The translations under genes were made by a program, and so were the position numbers. From positions 1 to 9,711 of the forward strand of contig CACXDR010000349.1 in the NCBI GenBank assembly GCA_902766415.1: a stretch of DNA of 9,711 nt. The letters are read 5' to 3'. Below are positions 1 to 6,219 of the stretch, one piece after another; positions within the stretch are counted from its first letter, which is position 1, and each line of letters begins with the position of its first letter. This stretch comes from an uncultured Lachnospiraceae bacterium (GTDB lineage: Bacteria; Bacillota_A; Clostridia; Lachnospirales; Lachnospiraceae). The notes under the pieces are model-generated. The model saw nothing but the letters and a program-made list of their open reading frames with translations, was not told the DNA's origin and made no database searches.

Positions 1-575
1 GCCGCCGGCTCCACGATAGGGCCCCCGGCGCTCAGATTGTACGCGGTAGACCCGGTCGGTGTCGAAATAATTATACCATCTGCCTTATATTCATTCAAGA
101 AAGCACCGTTCACCAAAACACGGAAATGTACCGGACCGGCGCTTGTTTTTCTTGAAACGACAGCCTCGTTCAGTGCGATCTCATGCTTCGCCGCTGCGGC
201 GTCCCCTTTTCTCAGCACGGTGCCGGACAGCATCATGCGCTCCTCGATCTCGTACCGGTTGTCCATGAGCGCGCCGAGGAGCCGGAAGATCTCCTCCTCG
301 CCGGATACCGTAGTGAGATATCCGAGATTGCCCATATTCACGCCCGCGATCGGGATCCTGCTCCCGGCAAGGTGCCTTGCCGCGCGGATCATGGTCCCGT
401 CCCCGCCGAACGTGATCACGCAGTCCGGGCAGTATCCCGGGTCCGGCTCCGCCGGCAGCTTTTCCGTGACGAAGACCCTTTCCGCCCCCCTCTTGAGAAG
501 GAGGCTCCTCACAAACTCCGCGGTCTCGGCCGCCTTCGGCTTTTCCGGGTTCACAAACAGGCAGAAACGCTTCAT
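1..575 (-). CDS. nadK: NAD kinase, 3' end cut by window edge
   Basis: ATP-dependent NAD kinase, which phosphorylates NAD+ to NADP+ in the cytosol. The 191 visible codons carry the family signatures in order: GGDGT at residues 57-61, with Asp59 the likely catalytic residue; VNMGNLGYL at 79-87; the NE pair at 136-137; and DGIIISTPTGSTAY at 166-179 followed by SAGGP at 183-187. The frame is still open at the left edge, so the C-terminal third or so (bacterial enzymes are commonly 260-300 aa) is missing. The ATG at 575-573 overlaps the tlyA stop as ATGA and has a clear AAGGAG at 586-581, five bases upstream, inside the tlyA coding end. This argues for translational coupling plus independent ribosome binding. 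In Clostridia argR and recN usually follow; they would lie beyond the edge. The part from about 61 to 120 is unusually AT-rich and holds a strong promoter-like sequence. The family call is very secure. Confidence 0.97.
   Translation of the reverse strand, partial: MKRFCLFVNPEKPKAAETAEFVRSLLLKRGAERVFVTEKLPAEPDPGYCPDCVITFGGDGTMIRAARHLAGSRIPIAGVNMGNLGYLTTVSGEEEIFRLLGALMDNRYEIEERMMLSGTVLRKGDAAAAKHEIALNEAVVSRKTSAGPVHFRVLVNGAFLNEYKADGIIISTPTGSTAYNLSAGGPIVEPA
70..98 (-). promoter_or_regulatory. Candidate sigma-A promoter inside nadK
   Basis: Read on the minus strand, TTGAAT (98-93) is followed by a 17-base spacer and a perfect TATAAT (75-70). The spacer ends in TGG, giving an extended -10 (TGnTATAAT). 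Initiation would fall near position 63 and read leftward through the end of nadK into whatever follows (argR-recN in the usual clostridial order, which is inference). The -10 is built from the codons GGT ATA ATT in the conserved DGIII stretch of NadK. Isoleucine elsewhere in the window is mostly ATC, so this codon choice is not forced by the protein. The element is a prediction from sequence only. Confidence 0.6.
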
Positions 576-1411
576 ACAGACTCCTTCGGACGGGCAAGCG
601 CAGCGTGCGCGGCCTCCACGACCGCGTCCACGGTCTTCTCCGTCACATCCGGGACCGTCCCGTCCCCCGCGGGGACGACTTCACCGGCCCTCAGGTCGTA
701 AAGATATTCGATATTGCCCTCCGGCCCGCGGATGGGCGAGAAGGTGAGTCCCGTGACCCGGAAGCCGTTGTCCGCCGCGTAGGAAAGGGCGTTCAGGATG
801 ACCTCTTTGTGTACGGCCGGGTCCCGGACCACGCCGTGCTTCCCGACCTTCTCGCGCCCCGCCTCGAACTGCGGCTTTATGAGGGCGACGACCTCGCCGT
901 CCGGCGAAAGGAGCGCGCGGACCGCGGGCAGGACCTTCGAAAGGGAGATGAACGAGACGTCGATCGAAGAAAGCGCGATCTCGTCCGGCACCTGCTCCCT
1001 GGTCGTGTACCGGATATTCGTCTTTTCCAGGCAGACGACCCTCGGGTCGTTCCTGAGCTTCCAGTCAAGCTGGCCGTGGCCGACATCGACCGCGTAGACC
1101 TTCACCGCACCGTTCTGGAGCATGCAGTCCGTGAAGCCGCCGGTCGATGCCCCGACGTCCATGCAGATCTTCCCTGCCGGCTCCACGCCGAACTCCGCGA
1201 CCGCCTTTTCGAGCTTCAGCCCGCCCCGGCTCACGTACTTCAGCGTGCTTCCGCGGACCTCGATCTCCGCCTCCTCCGGAAAGGCCGTGCCGGCCTTGTC
1301 CTCCTTCTGCCCGTTCACGTAGACGATCCCGGACATGATGAGCGCCTTCGCCTTCTCGCGGCTTCCCGCAAGGTTCCTTTCCGTCAAAAGAATGTCAAGC
1401 CGTTTCTTCAT
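572..1411 (-). CDS. tlyA: TlyA family rRNA 2'-O-methyltransferase
   Basis: SAM-dependent ribose methyltransferase of the TlyA/hemolysin A family (YqxC in Bacillus), 279 aa, expected to modify cytidine in 23S rRNA (C1920 in E. coli numbering) and in some members also 16S rRNA C1409. An S4 RNA-binding domain occupies about residues 3-60 (KKRLDILLTERNLAGSREKA). It is followed by SRGGLKL, a SAM-binding DVGASTGGF at 85-93, DVSF at 151-154, KPQFE at 179-183 and NIEYL at 233-237. Lys66, Asp151, Lys179 and Glu235 match the K-D-K-E catalytic tetrad known for the family, at spacings like the Mycobacterium enzyme. The ATG at 1411 is chosen because GAGGA at 1421-1417 sits five bases upstream and residue 2 on fits the S4 domain. 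An in-frame GTG at 1459 lies inside dxs and would only add an unmatched tail. The gap after dxs is 28 bp and the stop overlaps the nadK start. The older 'hemolysin' label should not be read as a toxin function. Whether it methylates one or both rRNAs cannot be told here. Confidence 0.95.
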   Translation of the reverse strand: MKKRLDILLTERNLAGSREKAKALIMSGIVYVNGQKEDKAGTAFPEEAEIEVRGSTLKYVSRGGLKLEKAVAEFGVEPAGKICMDVGASTGGFTDCMLQNGAVKVYAVDVGHGQLDWKLRNDPRVVCLEKTNIRYTTREQVPDEIALSSIDVSFISLSKVLPAVRALLSPDGEVVALIKPQFEAGREKVGKHGVVRDPAVHKEVILNALSYAADNGFRVTGLTFSPIRGPEGNIEYLYDLRAGEVVPAGDGTVPDVTEKTVDAVVEAAHAALARPKESV

Positions 1412-1439
1412 AGTTTTCCTCAAGACTGTGGCCCTTGTC

Positions 1440-3302
1440 TCAGAACCCGTACTTTTCACACAGGATCCGGATCACCGAATCCGAGTCGATCCCCAGGTGG
1501 CTCCGGAGCACCGTGACGTCCCCGTGCTCCACGTAGGCGTCCGGCAGCGCGATATGGCAGACCTCCGTCTCCGGATGATGCTCCCTGAGCCAGTCTGCCG
1601 CGGTAAGCCCCATGCCTCCGCACAGGACGTTCTCCTCCATGGTGATGATCCTCTTATGGCGCGCCGCCAGCCGTTCCAGGAGCTCCGTGTCGACAGGCTT
1701 TACGAAGCGCGCGTTCGCGAGGCTGCAGGGATGTCCCATCGCCTTCAGCTTCTCACGCACGTGCTCTCCCGTGCTCACCATGCTGCCGGCGGCGAAGATC
1801 GCGGTCTCCTCCTCCTCGTAGATCAGCTCTCCCTTTCCGAACACGACCGGGCTCCGGAACTCCTCAAGCCCGCGGTACGCCTGCCCGCGCGGATAGCGGA
1901 CCGCGACCGGGTGCCCGTAGGAGAACGCGAAATCCAGCATGTCCTCGAGCTCCCAGCAGTTCTTCGGGGCGAGGACGGTCATGTTCGGGATGCAGCTTAA
2001 GAACGACAGGTCGAAGATCCCCTGGTGGGTCTCCCCGTCCGCGCCGACCAGTCCCGCGCGGTCGATCGCGAAGACGACCGGGAGGTCCTGGATGCATACG
2101 TCGTGCAGCACCTGGTCGAAGCCGCGCTGCAGGAACGACGAATAGACCGCGACGACGGGCTTCATGCCCCCTGCCGCGAGTCCTGCCGCGCTCGTCACCG
2201 CGTGCTGCTCCGCGATGCCTACGTCAAAAAACCTGTCCGGGAACCTTTTCCCGAACGCGGAAAGGCCGGTGCCGTCCGGCATGGCAGCCGTCACGGCGAC
2301 GATCGACGGATCCCTTTCCGCAAGCGATACAAGCTTCGCGGAAAACACGTCGGTATAGTCCGGCAGCGTCTTTTTCTTCTTCGGCTTTCCCGTCGTAAGG
2401 TCGAAGGGCCCTACGCCGTGGAAGCGGTCCGGATGGCGCTCCGCGGGCCTGTAGCCCCTTCCCTTCTGGGTGAGCACATGGACAAGGACCGCGTGGTTCA
2501 CACGCTTCGCCTCCTCGAAGACCTTCACCAGGCGGCGGATATCGTGGCCGTCCACGGGTCCCAGGTAGGTGATGCCCATGTTTTCAAAAAGCATGCCCGG
2601 AATGAGTATCTGCTTCAGCCCGTTCTTCGTCGAGCGTATGCCCTCGACGACGGTGGGGCCGATGCCGGGGATGCTCCCGAGCCGCCCCGCCACCTCCTCC
2701 TTCAGGCGGTTGTACCGGACGCCGGTCCGGATCTCGTTCAGATAATGCGACATGCCGCCCACGTTCTTCGAGATGGACATGCGGTTGTCGTTCAGGACGA
2801 TGATAAAGTTCTTTTTCAGCGCGGCGGCGTTGTTCAGCGCCTCGTAGGCCATGCCGCCGGTCAGGGCGCCGTCCCCGATCACGGAGACAACGCTGTAGTC
2901 TTCCTTTTTCAGGTCCCGCGCCTCCGCCATGCCGATGCCGGCGGAGATGGAGGTCGAGGAATGCCCCGTATTGAAGGCGTCGCACGGGCTCTCCTGCGTT
3001 TTCGGGAAGCCGGCGATCCCGCCGAACTTCCGGAGCTCCGCGAACTCCTTCTTCCTCCCGCTCAGGATCTTGTGGGTGTAGGACTGGTGCCCGACGTCCC
3101 AGATGATCTTGTCCTTCGGCGGCTGGAACGCGAGATACATGGCCATGGTCAGCTCCACAACACCTAAGTTGCTGGAGAGATGGCCCCCGTTCACGCTGGT
3201 CCGTTCGATGATGAACGACCTGATCTCATGCGCGAGCGCCGGAAGGTCCTCCTCCGGGATGCTCCGGATGTCCTCAGGCCCGTTGATACGATCCAGAATC
3301 AT
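1440..3302 (-). CDS. dxs: 1-deoxy-D-xylulose-5-phosphate synthase
   Basis: Thiamine-diphosphate enzyme that condenses pyruvate with glyceraldehyde 3-phosphate to DXP, the entry step of the MEP isoprenoid pathway and also a source of thiamine and pyridoxal precursors. It is full length at 620 aa. Visible signatures: GGHLSSNLG at 39-47 (His41, counterpart of the catalytic His49 of E. coli), DVGHQSYTHKILSGR at 69-83, NTGHSSTSIS at 111-120, the ThDP/Mg motif GDG at 143-145 with NDN at 171-173, and IAEQHA at 363-368 with Glu365 as the cofactor-activating glutamate. The C-terminal domain ends normally. The ATG at 3302 starts the conserved MILDRINGPEDI N-terminus; the frame stays open upstream to another ATG at 3422, but that lies inside ispA and adds residues unlike the family. 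A weak GGAG lies eight bases from the start and a stronger AAAGGAG lies beyond a hairpin. Its place just after ispA groups two isoprenoid steps in one operon. Confidence 0.98.
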   Translation of the reverse strand: MILDRINGPEDIRSIPEEDLPALAHEIRSFIIERTSVNGGHLSSNLGVVELTMAMYLAFQPPKDKIIWDVGHQSYTHKILSGRKKEFAELRKFGGIAGFPKTQESPCDAFNTGHSSTSISAGIGMAEARDLKKEDYSVVSVIGDGALTGGMAYEALNNAAALKKNFIIVLNDNRMSISKNVGGMSHYLNEIRTGVRYNRLKEEVAGRLGSIPGIGPTVVEGIRSTKNGLKQILIPGMLFENMGITYLGPVDGHDIRRLVKVFEEAKRVNHAVLVHVLTQKGRGYRPAERHPDRFHGVGPFDLTTGKPKKKKTLPDYTDVFSAKLVSLAERDPSIVAVTAAMPDGTGLSAFGKRFPDRFFDVGIAEQHAVTSAAGLAAGGMKPVVAVYSSFLQRGFDQVLHDVCIQDLPVVFAIDRAGLVGADGETHQGIFDLSFLSCIPNMTVLAPKNCWELEDMLDFAFSYGHPVAVRYPRGQAYRGLEEFRSPVVFGKGELIYEEEETAIFAAGSMVSTGEHVREKLKAMGHPCSLANARFVKPVDTELLERLAARHKRIITMEENVLCGGMGLTAADWLREHHPETEVCHIALPDAYVEHGDVTVLRSHLGIDSDSVIRILCEKYGF

Positions 3303-3310
3303 ATATACTT

Positions 3311-3341
3311 CTCCGCGCGCGGAAAAACGCGCGGCTCCTTT
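3311..3341 (-). promoter_or_regulatory. dxs leader hairpin flanked by two SD-like runs
   Basis: In the 40-bp ispA-dxs gap the minus strand reads AAAGGAG (3341-3335), then CCGCGCG (3334-3328), an 8-base loop TTTTTCCG, and CGCGCGG (3319-3313), a perfect 7-bp GC-only stem. The closing GG of the 3' arm is also the start of GGAG (3314-3311), the only SD-like run at normal distance (8 bases) from the dxs ATG. If the stem forms, the proximal run is partly sealed while the stronger AAAGGAG is brought to about 10 unpaired bases from the ATG. No T-run follows on this strand, so it is not an intrinsic terminator. The pairing is seen; a regulatory effect is inference. Confidence 0.5.
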
Positions 3342-3342
3342 T

Positions 3343-4245
3343 TCAGTTTTTCCTGTCGACCAGCATGCCGACCAGGCTGCGGAGGGTGGTCTTGTCCCCG
3401 GGAAGCTCCTCAAGCAGCGCATCCGCCTCCGCGGACAGCCGGAGGACCTCCTCCTCCGCCTTTCTGATGCCGTAAAGCGACACGTAGGTGGTCTTCAGGT
3501 TCTTTTCGTCCGAGTGGACCGGCTTTCCAAGCACCTCCGCCGTGGAGGTCTCGTCAAGGATGTCGTCCCGGATCTGGAAGGCGATGCCCACGCAGGCGCC
3601 GATCCTTTCCATGATCTCCGCTTCCTTCTGCGTGGCCCCGCCGATGATCGCGCCGATCATGAGCGACGCCTCGATCAGGGCGCCGGTCTTCAGGCGGTAG
3701 ATAAAGTCGAGCTGCTCCGCCGTGAGCGGCTTCCCGGTCATCTCGACATCGACCGACTGGCCGCCCAGCATGCCCCGGATCCCGCTCTTTTCTCCGAGGA
3801 TGCGGACCGCCTCCGACGCGCGCCCGGGGTTCGAGCTGTCCGCAGCGCATCTGCCGGCGACCGCCATCGCCTCGAGCATGAGCCCGTCGCCCGCGAGGAC
3901 GCCCATGGCCTCGCCGTAGGTGTACCAGGTGGTCGGCTTGCCTCTCCTCAGGGTGTCGTTGTCCATACAGGGCAGGTCGTCATGGATCAGTGAAAATGTG
4001 TGGATCATCTCGATCGCGGCCATGAACGGGGCGATGTCGCTGATCCACTGGTCCTTCTCCTCGCCGCAGGCCTCCGCGAACATGCGGCACGCCTCGTACA
4101 TGAGGATGGGACGGATGCGCTTTCCCCCGTTCTCCACAGCCTCGTCCATGGCCCGGATGACAGTCTCCTGCAGGCCCCGGACCGGAGGCAGATACTCCCT
4201 TATAAGACTGTTGACCTCCGAATTGTCGTAATGATAGTCACTCAT
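3343..4245 (-). CDS. ispA: Farnesyl diphosphate synthase (type II short-chain prenyltransferase)
   Basis: Condenses dimethylallyl and geranyl diphosphate with isopentenyl diphosphate to give C15 farnesyl diphosphate, the precursor for undecaprenyl phosphate and quinones. It is 300 aa, the usual size. GGKRIRP at 40-46 binds IPP diphosphate; the first aspartate-rich motif DDLPCMD is at 89-95, with the two-residue insertion typical of bacterial FPP synthases, and LRRGKPTT follows at 99-106. GGQSVD is at 161-166 and the second aspartate motif DDILD at 227-231. Phe85, five residues before the first motif, is the aromatic floor expected for a C15 limit, so FPP is preferred over GGPP, though product length is inferred. 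After PTT the usual His of Bacillus and E. coli enzymes is Trp107. The ATG overlaps the end of xseB by eight bases (ATGAGTGA) and has a strong AAGGAG at 4257-4252, six bases upstream. Confidence 0.95.
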   Translation of the reverse strand: MSDYHYDNSEVNSLIREYLPPVRGLQETVIRAMDEAVENGGKRIRPILMYEACRMFAEACGEEKDQWISDIAPFMAAIEMIHTFSLIHDDLPCMDNDTLRRGKPTTWYTYGEAMGVLAGDGLMLEAMAVAGRCAADSSNPGRASEAVRILGEKSGIRGMLGGQSVDVEMTGKPLTAEQLDFIYRLKTGALIEASLMIGAIIGGATQKEAEIMERIGACVGIAFQIRDDILDETSTAEVLGKPVHSDEKNLKTTYVSLYGIRKAEEEVLRLSAEADALLEELPGDKTTLRSLVGMLVDRKN

Positions 4246-4486
4246 CTTCCTCTCCTTCGAGTACGGTGATCTCCTTCTCCACCCTGTCTATCTTTTCATT
4301 GATCTCTTTCACCAGCTTCATTCCCTGTCCGTAAAGCGCAAAGGAAGCCTCGAGCGGCGTGTCCTCGTCCTCGAGCTTCTCAAGGACCGCCTCCAGCTTT
4401 TTCAGCTTCGCCTCCACCGTGGCGGACCTGCTTCCCTGCTTTTCGCGGGCGCGCTCCGCGCCCGTGCTGCCGTCTTCCGTATTCAT
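4238..4486 (-). CDS. xseB: Exodeoxyribonuclease VII small subunit
   Basis: Small subunit of exonuclease VII, the metal-independent single-strand-specific DNase that trims DNA from both ends. Several XseB copies coat each XseA in the known enzyme. The 82-aa protein has a charged, low-complexity start (about residues 1-22) and then the helical hairpin of the family, with KLKKLEAVLEKLED at 27-40 and the signature TPLEASFALYGQGMKL at 43-58, ending in an acidic tail. The ATG overlaps the xseA stop as ATGA. The 19 bases before the start contain no recognisable Shine-Dalgarno, so translation probably depends on ribosomes finishing xseA. The 3' end overlaps ispA by eight bases. Confidence 0.95.
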   Translation of the reverse strand: MNTEDGSTGAERAREKQGSRSATVEAKLKKLEAVLEKLEDEDTPLEASFALYGQGMKLVKEINEKIDRVEKEITVLEGEEDE

Positions 4487-5694
4487 GGCGTTTCGGGATC
4501 GATCTCCTTTTCCTTTACCTCTGCCCGGACCGTCCCGTCCGAGAACCTTAAAGCTACCGTCTGCCCGGCCTCCGTCTCCGCCGCGGTCCTGACCGCGCGC
4601 CCGCCGGGGCCCGTGACATATGCGAACCCGCCCTTCAGCCGGTTCAGCGGGGACAGCATGCGGAGCCGCTCCGCGTCCGCGCGGAAGCGGTATGCCGTGT
4701 CCGCAAGCTTCCTGTGCATGGAGGTCTCCATCCTTAAACGAAGCTCCTCCGTACGGCTCCTCCTGTCGCGGATGAGCCCGGAAGGGCTCCTGAGCTTCAG
4801 CCGCAGGCTGCCGGCATTTACCCTCGCTCGCAGGCGTTCCGTCTTCAGAAGCAGGGCGTCCCTTAACGCCTGCTCCTGCCCGTCAAGGTCCGAAAGGAAG
4901 CGGGCCATGTCCGGGACCGCGAGCTCCGCCGCCGCGCTCGGCGTGGGCGCCCTTAAGTCCGCGGCAAAGTCCGCGATCGTGAAGTCCGTCTCGTGCCCGA
5001 CCGCGGAGATGACCGGGGTCTCGCATTCAAAGATGGCCCGCGCCACCGCCTCCTCGTTGAAGGCCCAGAGGTCCTCCATGGAGCCGCCGCCGCGCCCCGC
5101 GATGATCACGTCGAGGCCCATCCGGTCCAGGGTCCTTAAGCCCCGGACGATGCTTCCCGCCGCCTGCGGCCCCTGCACATAAGCAGGGTACAGCACGAGC
5201 TTTACGTACGGGTTCCTCCGCTTCGAGATATTGATAATGTCCCGGACCGCCGCCCCGGTCTTCGACGTGACGATCCCGACCGACATCGCGTACTTCGGGA
5301 CGGGCTTTTTATACTCCGGGGCGAACATGCCCATCTCTTCAAGCTCCTGCTTCAGCCTGAGGAATGCCTCGTAAAGGTCCCCGCGCCCTTCCTCTTCGAT
5401 CTTTACGGCATAAAGCTGGTAGGTCCCGCTCCGCGCGTACACCTCGACGGAGCCTGTCACGACCAGCTTCTGCCCTTCTTTCATCACAAAGGAGAGACCC
5501 CTTCTCTGTCCCGCGAACATCACGGCAGAGATGGTCCCTCCCTGATCCTTCAGTGTGAAATAGAGGTGGCCTGAACTGTGGTATTTTACGTTCGACGCCT
5601 CGCCTCTCACACGGATGCGCCGGAGCATGAAGTCCTCGCGGAACAGGTTCCCGATATATTGATTGACCTGCGTTACGGAATAGATCCCCGCCAT
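4483..5694 (-). CDS. xseA: Exodeoxyribonuclease VII large subunit
   Basis: Catalytic subunit of exonuclease VII, acting in the cytosol on single-stranded DNA ends in repair and mutagenesis avoidance. The 403-aa product has an N-terminal OB-fold (about 4-100), including VRGEASNVKYHSSGHLYF at 29-46; a catalytic core with GIVTSKTGAAVRDI at 140-153, AGRGGGSMEDLWAFNEE at 199-215 and AVGHETDFTIADF at 231-243, continuing into DLRAPTPSAAAE; a helical coiled-coil arm around 265-345 rich in Leu, Arg and Glu; and a C-terminal segment with SPLNRLKGGFAYV at 348-360. All conserved blocks are intact. The start is fixed by the family-like GIYSVTQVNQYIGNLF. It begins only two bases after the nusB stop and has no clear Shine-Dalgarno, which suggests coupling to nusB. 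Five of its Leu-Arg pairs are written with the rare codon pair TTA-AGG. In Bacillus folD separates nusB and xseA; here it is absent. Confidence 0.97.
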   Translation of the reverse strand: MAGIYSVTQVNQYIGNLFREDFMLRRIRVRGEASNVKYHSSGHLYFTLKDQGGTISAVMFAGQRRGLSFVMKEGQKLVVTGSVEVYARSGTYQLYAVKIEEEGRGDLYEAFLRLKQELEEMGMFAPEYKKPVPKYAMSVGIVTSKTGAAVRDIINISKRRNPYVKLVLYPAYVQGPQAAGSIVRGLRTLDRMGLDVIIAGRGGGSMEDLWAFNEEAVARAIFECETPVISAVGHETDFTIADFAADLRAPTPSAAAELAVPDMARFLSDLDGQEQALRDALLLKTERLRARVNAGSLRLKLRSPSGLIRDRRSRTEELRLRMETSMHRKLADTAYRFRADAERLRMLSPLNRLKGGFAYVTGPGGRAVRTAAETEAGQTVALRFSDGTVRAEVKEKEIDPETP

Positions 5695-5696
5695 GG

Positions 5697-6140
5697 TCAG
5701 ACCAGCTTCGCGAGGATCCCGTTGACGAACGCGGGAGACTCTTCCCCTCCGAACTTCTTTGAAAGCTCTACCGCCTCGTTGATCGCGACCTTTTCGGGCA
5801 CGCCCTCGTCAAAGCGGATCTCGTAGCAGGCGAGACGGAGCACGGTGAGCTCCACCCTGCCCATACGCTTCAGCTTCCAGCCCTCCGAGACCTCCTCGAT
5901 GGCCTTGTCGATCTCCGGAAGCTTATCGAGGACCGCGTCCACACGCGCGCGGCACTCCGCCTCCTCCTCGGGGGACAGCGCGACCATGTGCAGGATCTCC
6001 GTCCTGCCGGCCTCGTCCGTTTCGTCCTCCTCGCCGGAGCGGAAGTAATCCTCGATCTGTTCCTCCGCCTCCTCGGGCGGATAAAAATCCATGCAGAACA
6101 GCATTTTAAAGCAGTGCTCCCTGAGCGTTCTTCTTGTCAT
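5697..6140 (-). CDS. nusB: Transcription antitermination factor NusB
   Basis: NusB binds boxA RNA with ribosomal protein S10 (NusE) and helps RNA polymerase read through rRNA operons. The 147-aa helical protein shows the N-terminal RRTLREHCFKMLF block at 3-15, a variable acidic middle (about 22-55), and the highly conserved second half: GRVELTVLRLACYEI at about 94-108, then EKVAINEAVELSKKF and the closing SPAFVNGILAKL. The ATG at 6140 is chosen because AAAGGA at 6152-6147 lies six bases upstream and the RRTLRE start matches the family. The frame continues upstream to a TTG inside addA, but that tail has no family resemblance and would overlap the addA stop. It is the first gene of the tightly packed operon. 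Confidence 0.96.
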   Translation of the reverse strand: MTRRTLREHCFKMLFCMDFYPPEEAEEQIEDYFRSGEEDETDEAGRTEILHMVALSPEEEAECRARVDAVLDKLPEIDKAIEEVSEGWKLKRMGRVELTVLRLACYEIRFDEGVPEKVAINEAVELSKKFGGEESPAFVNGILAKLV

Positions 6141-6156
6141 GGTACGTCCTTTCAGT

Positions 6157-6186
6157 GGAAATATGCGGGCGCGCCCGCTGTATTCC
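6157..6186 (-). promoter_or_regulatory. GC-rich palindrome in the nusB leader
   Basis: The 14-base perfect palindrome GCGGGCGCGCCCGC (6178-6165) is flanked by GGAATA on the upstream side and TATTTCC downstream. These arms also pair, with one bulged T and a small internal loop. It can fold as a hairpin with a 5-bp GC stem (4-base loop) extended by an outer AT/GC stem. No T-run follows on the minus strand, so it is unlikely to be a rho-independent terminator for addA. It lies between the candidate -10 and the nusB Shine-Dalgarno. It could be an RNA 5' stem-loop or a protein-binding palindrome. Confidence 0.45.
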
Positions 6187-6190
6187 ATAT

Positions 6191-6213
6191 AGTATATCTG
6201 ACTTTTCCCTTTT

Positions 6214-6219
<6 letters not shown>
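6191..6219 (-). promoter_or_regulatory. Candidate promoter of the nusB-nadK operon
   Basis: On the minus strand TTGTAG (6219-6214), which includes the addA stop codon, is 17 bases from TATACT (6196-6191). The -10 matches consensus at five of six positions; the -35 at only three. The local AT-richness just after a long GC-rich gene supports a promoter here, and initiation would fall close to 6185. The alternative is that nusB is read through from addA, since no terminator is visible between them. Moderate to low confidence. Confidence 0.4.

Noticed and set aside
1412..1459. Longer tlyA starting at GTG 1459
   Set aside because: It would start inside dxs and add 16 residues unlike the family, while ATG 1411 has a good Shine-Dalgarno and begins the S4 domain.
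605..1516. 303-codon open frame on the plus strand
   Set aside because: It is antisense to tlyA, has no recognisable domain, and is rich in Arg, Asp and Val as expected from the complement of GC-rich codons.
2025..3167. 380-codon open frame on the plus strand
   Set aside because: Lies wholly opposite the conserved dxs gene, with repetitive His/Arg/Asp/Val composition and no ribosome site; a shadow of GC-rich third positions.
3313..3345. Possible intrinsic terminator on the plus strand: GC stem followed by CTCCTTTTTCAG
   Set aside because: There is no plus-strand gene for it to end, the T-run is separated from the stem by four bases, and the minus-strand transcript has no T-run after the stem.
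3303..3422. Longer dxs starting at ATG 3422
   Set aside because: The added 40 residues are the other-frame reading of the ispA end and hairpin, with no family similarity.
3103..3993. 296-codon open frame on the plus strand across dxs and ispA
   Set aside because: Spans two conserved genes and their gap in antisense, without motifs or a start signal.
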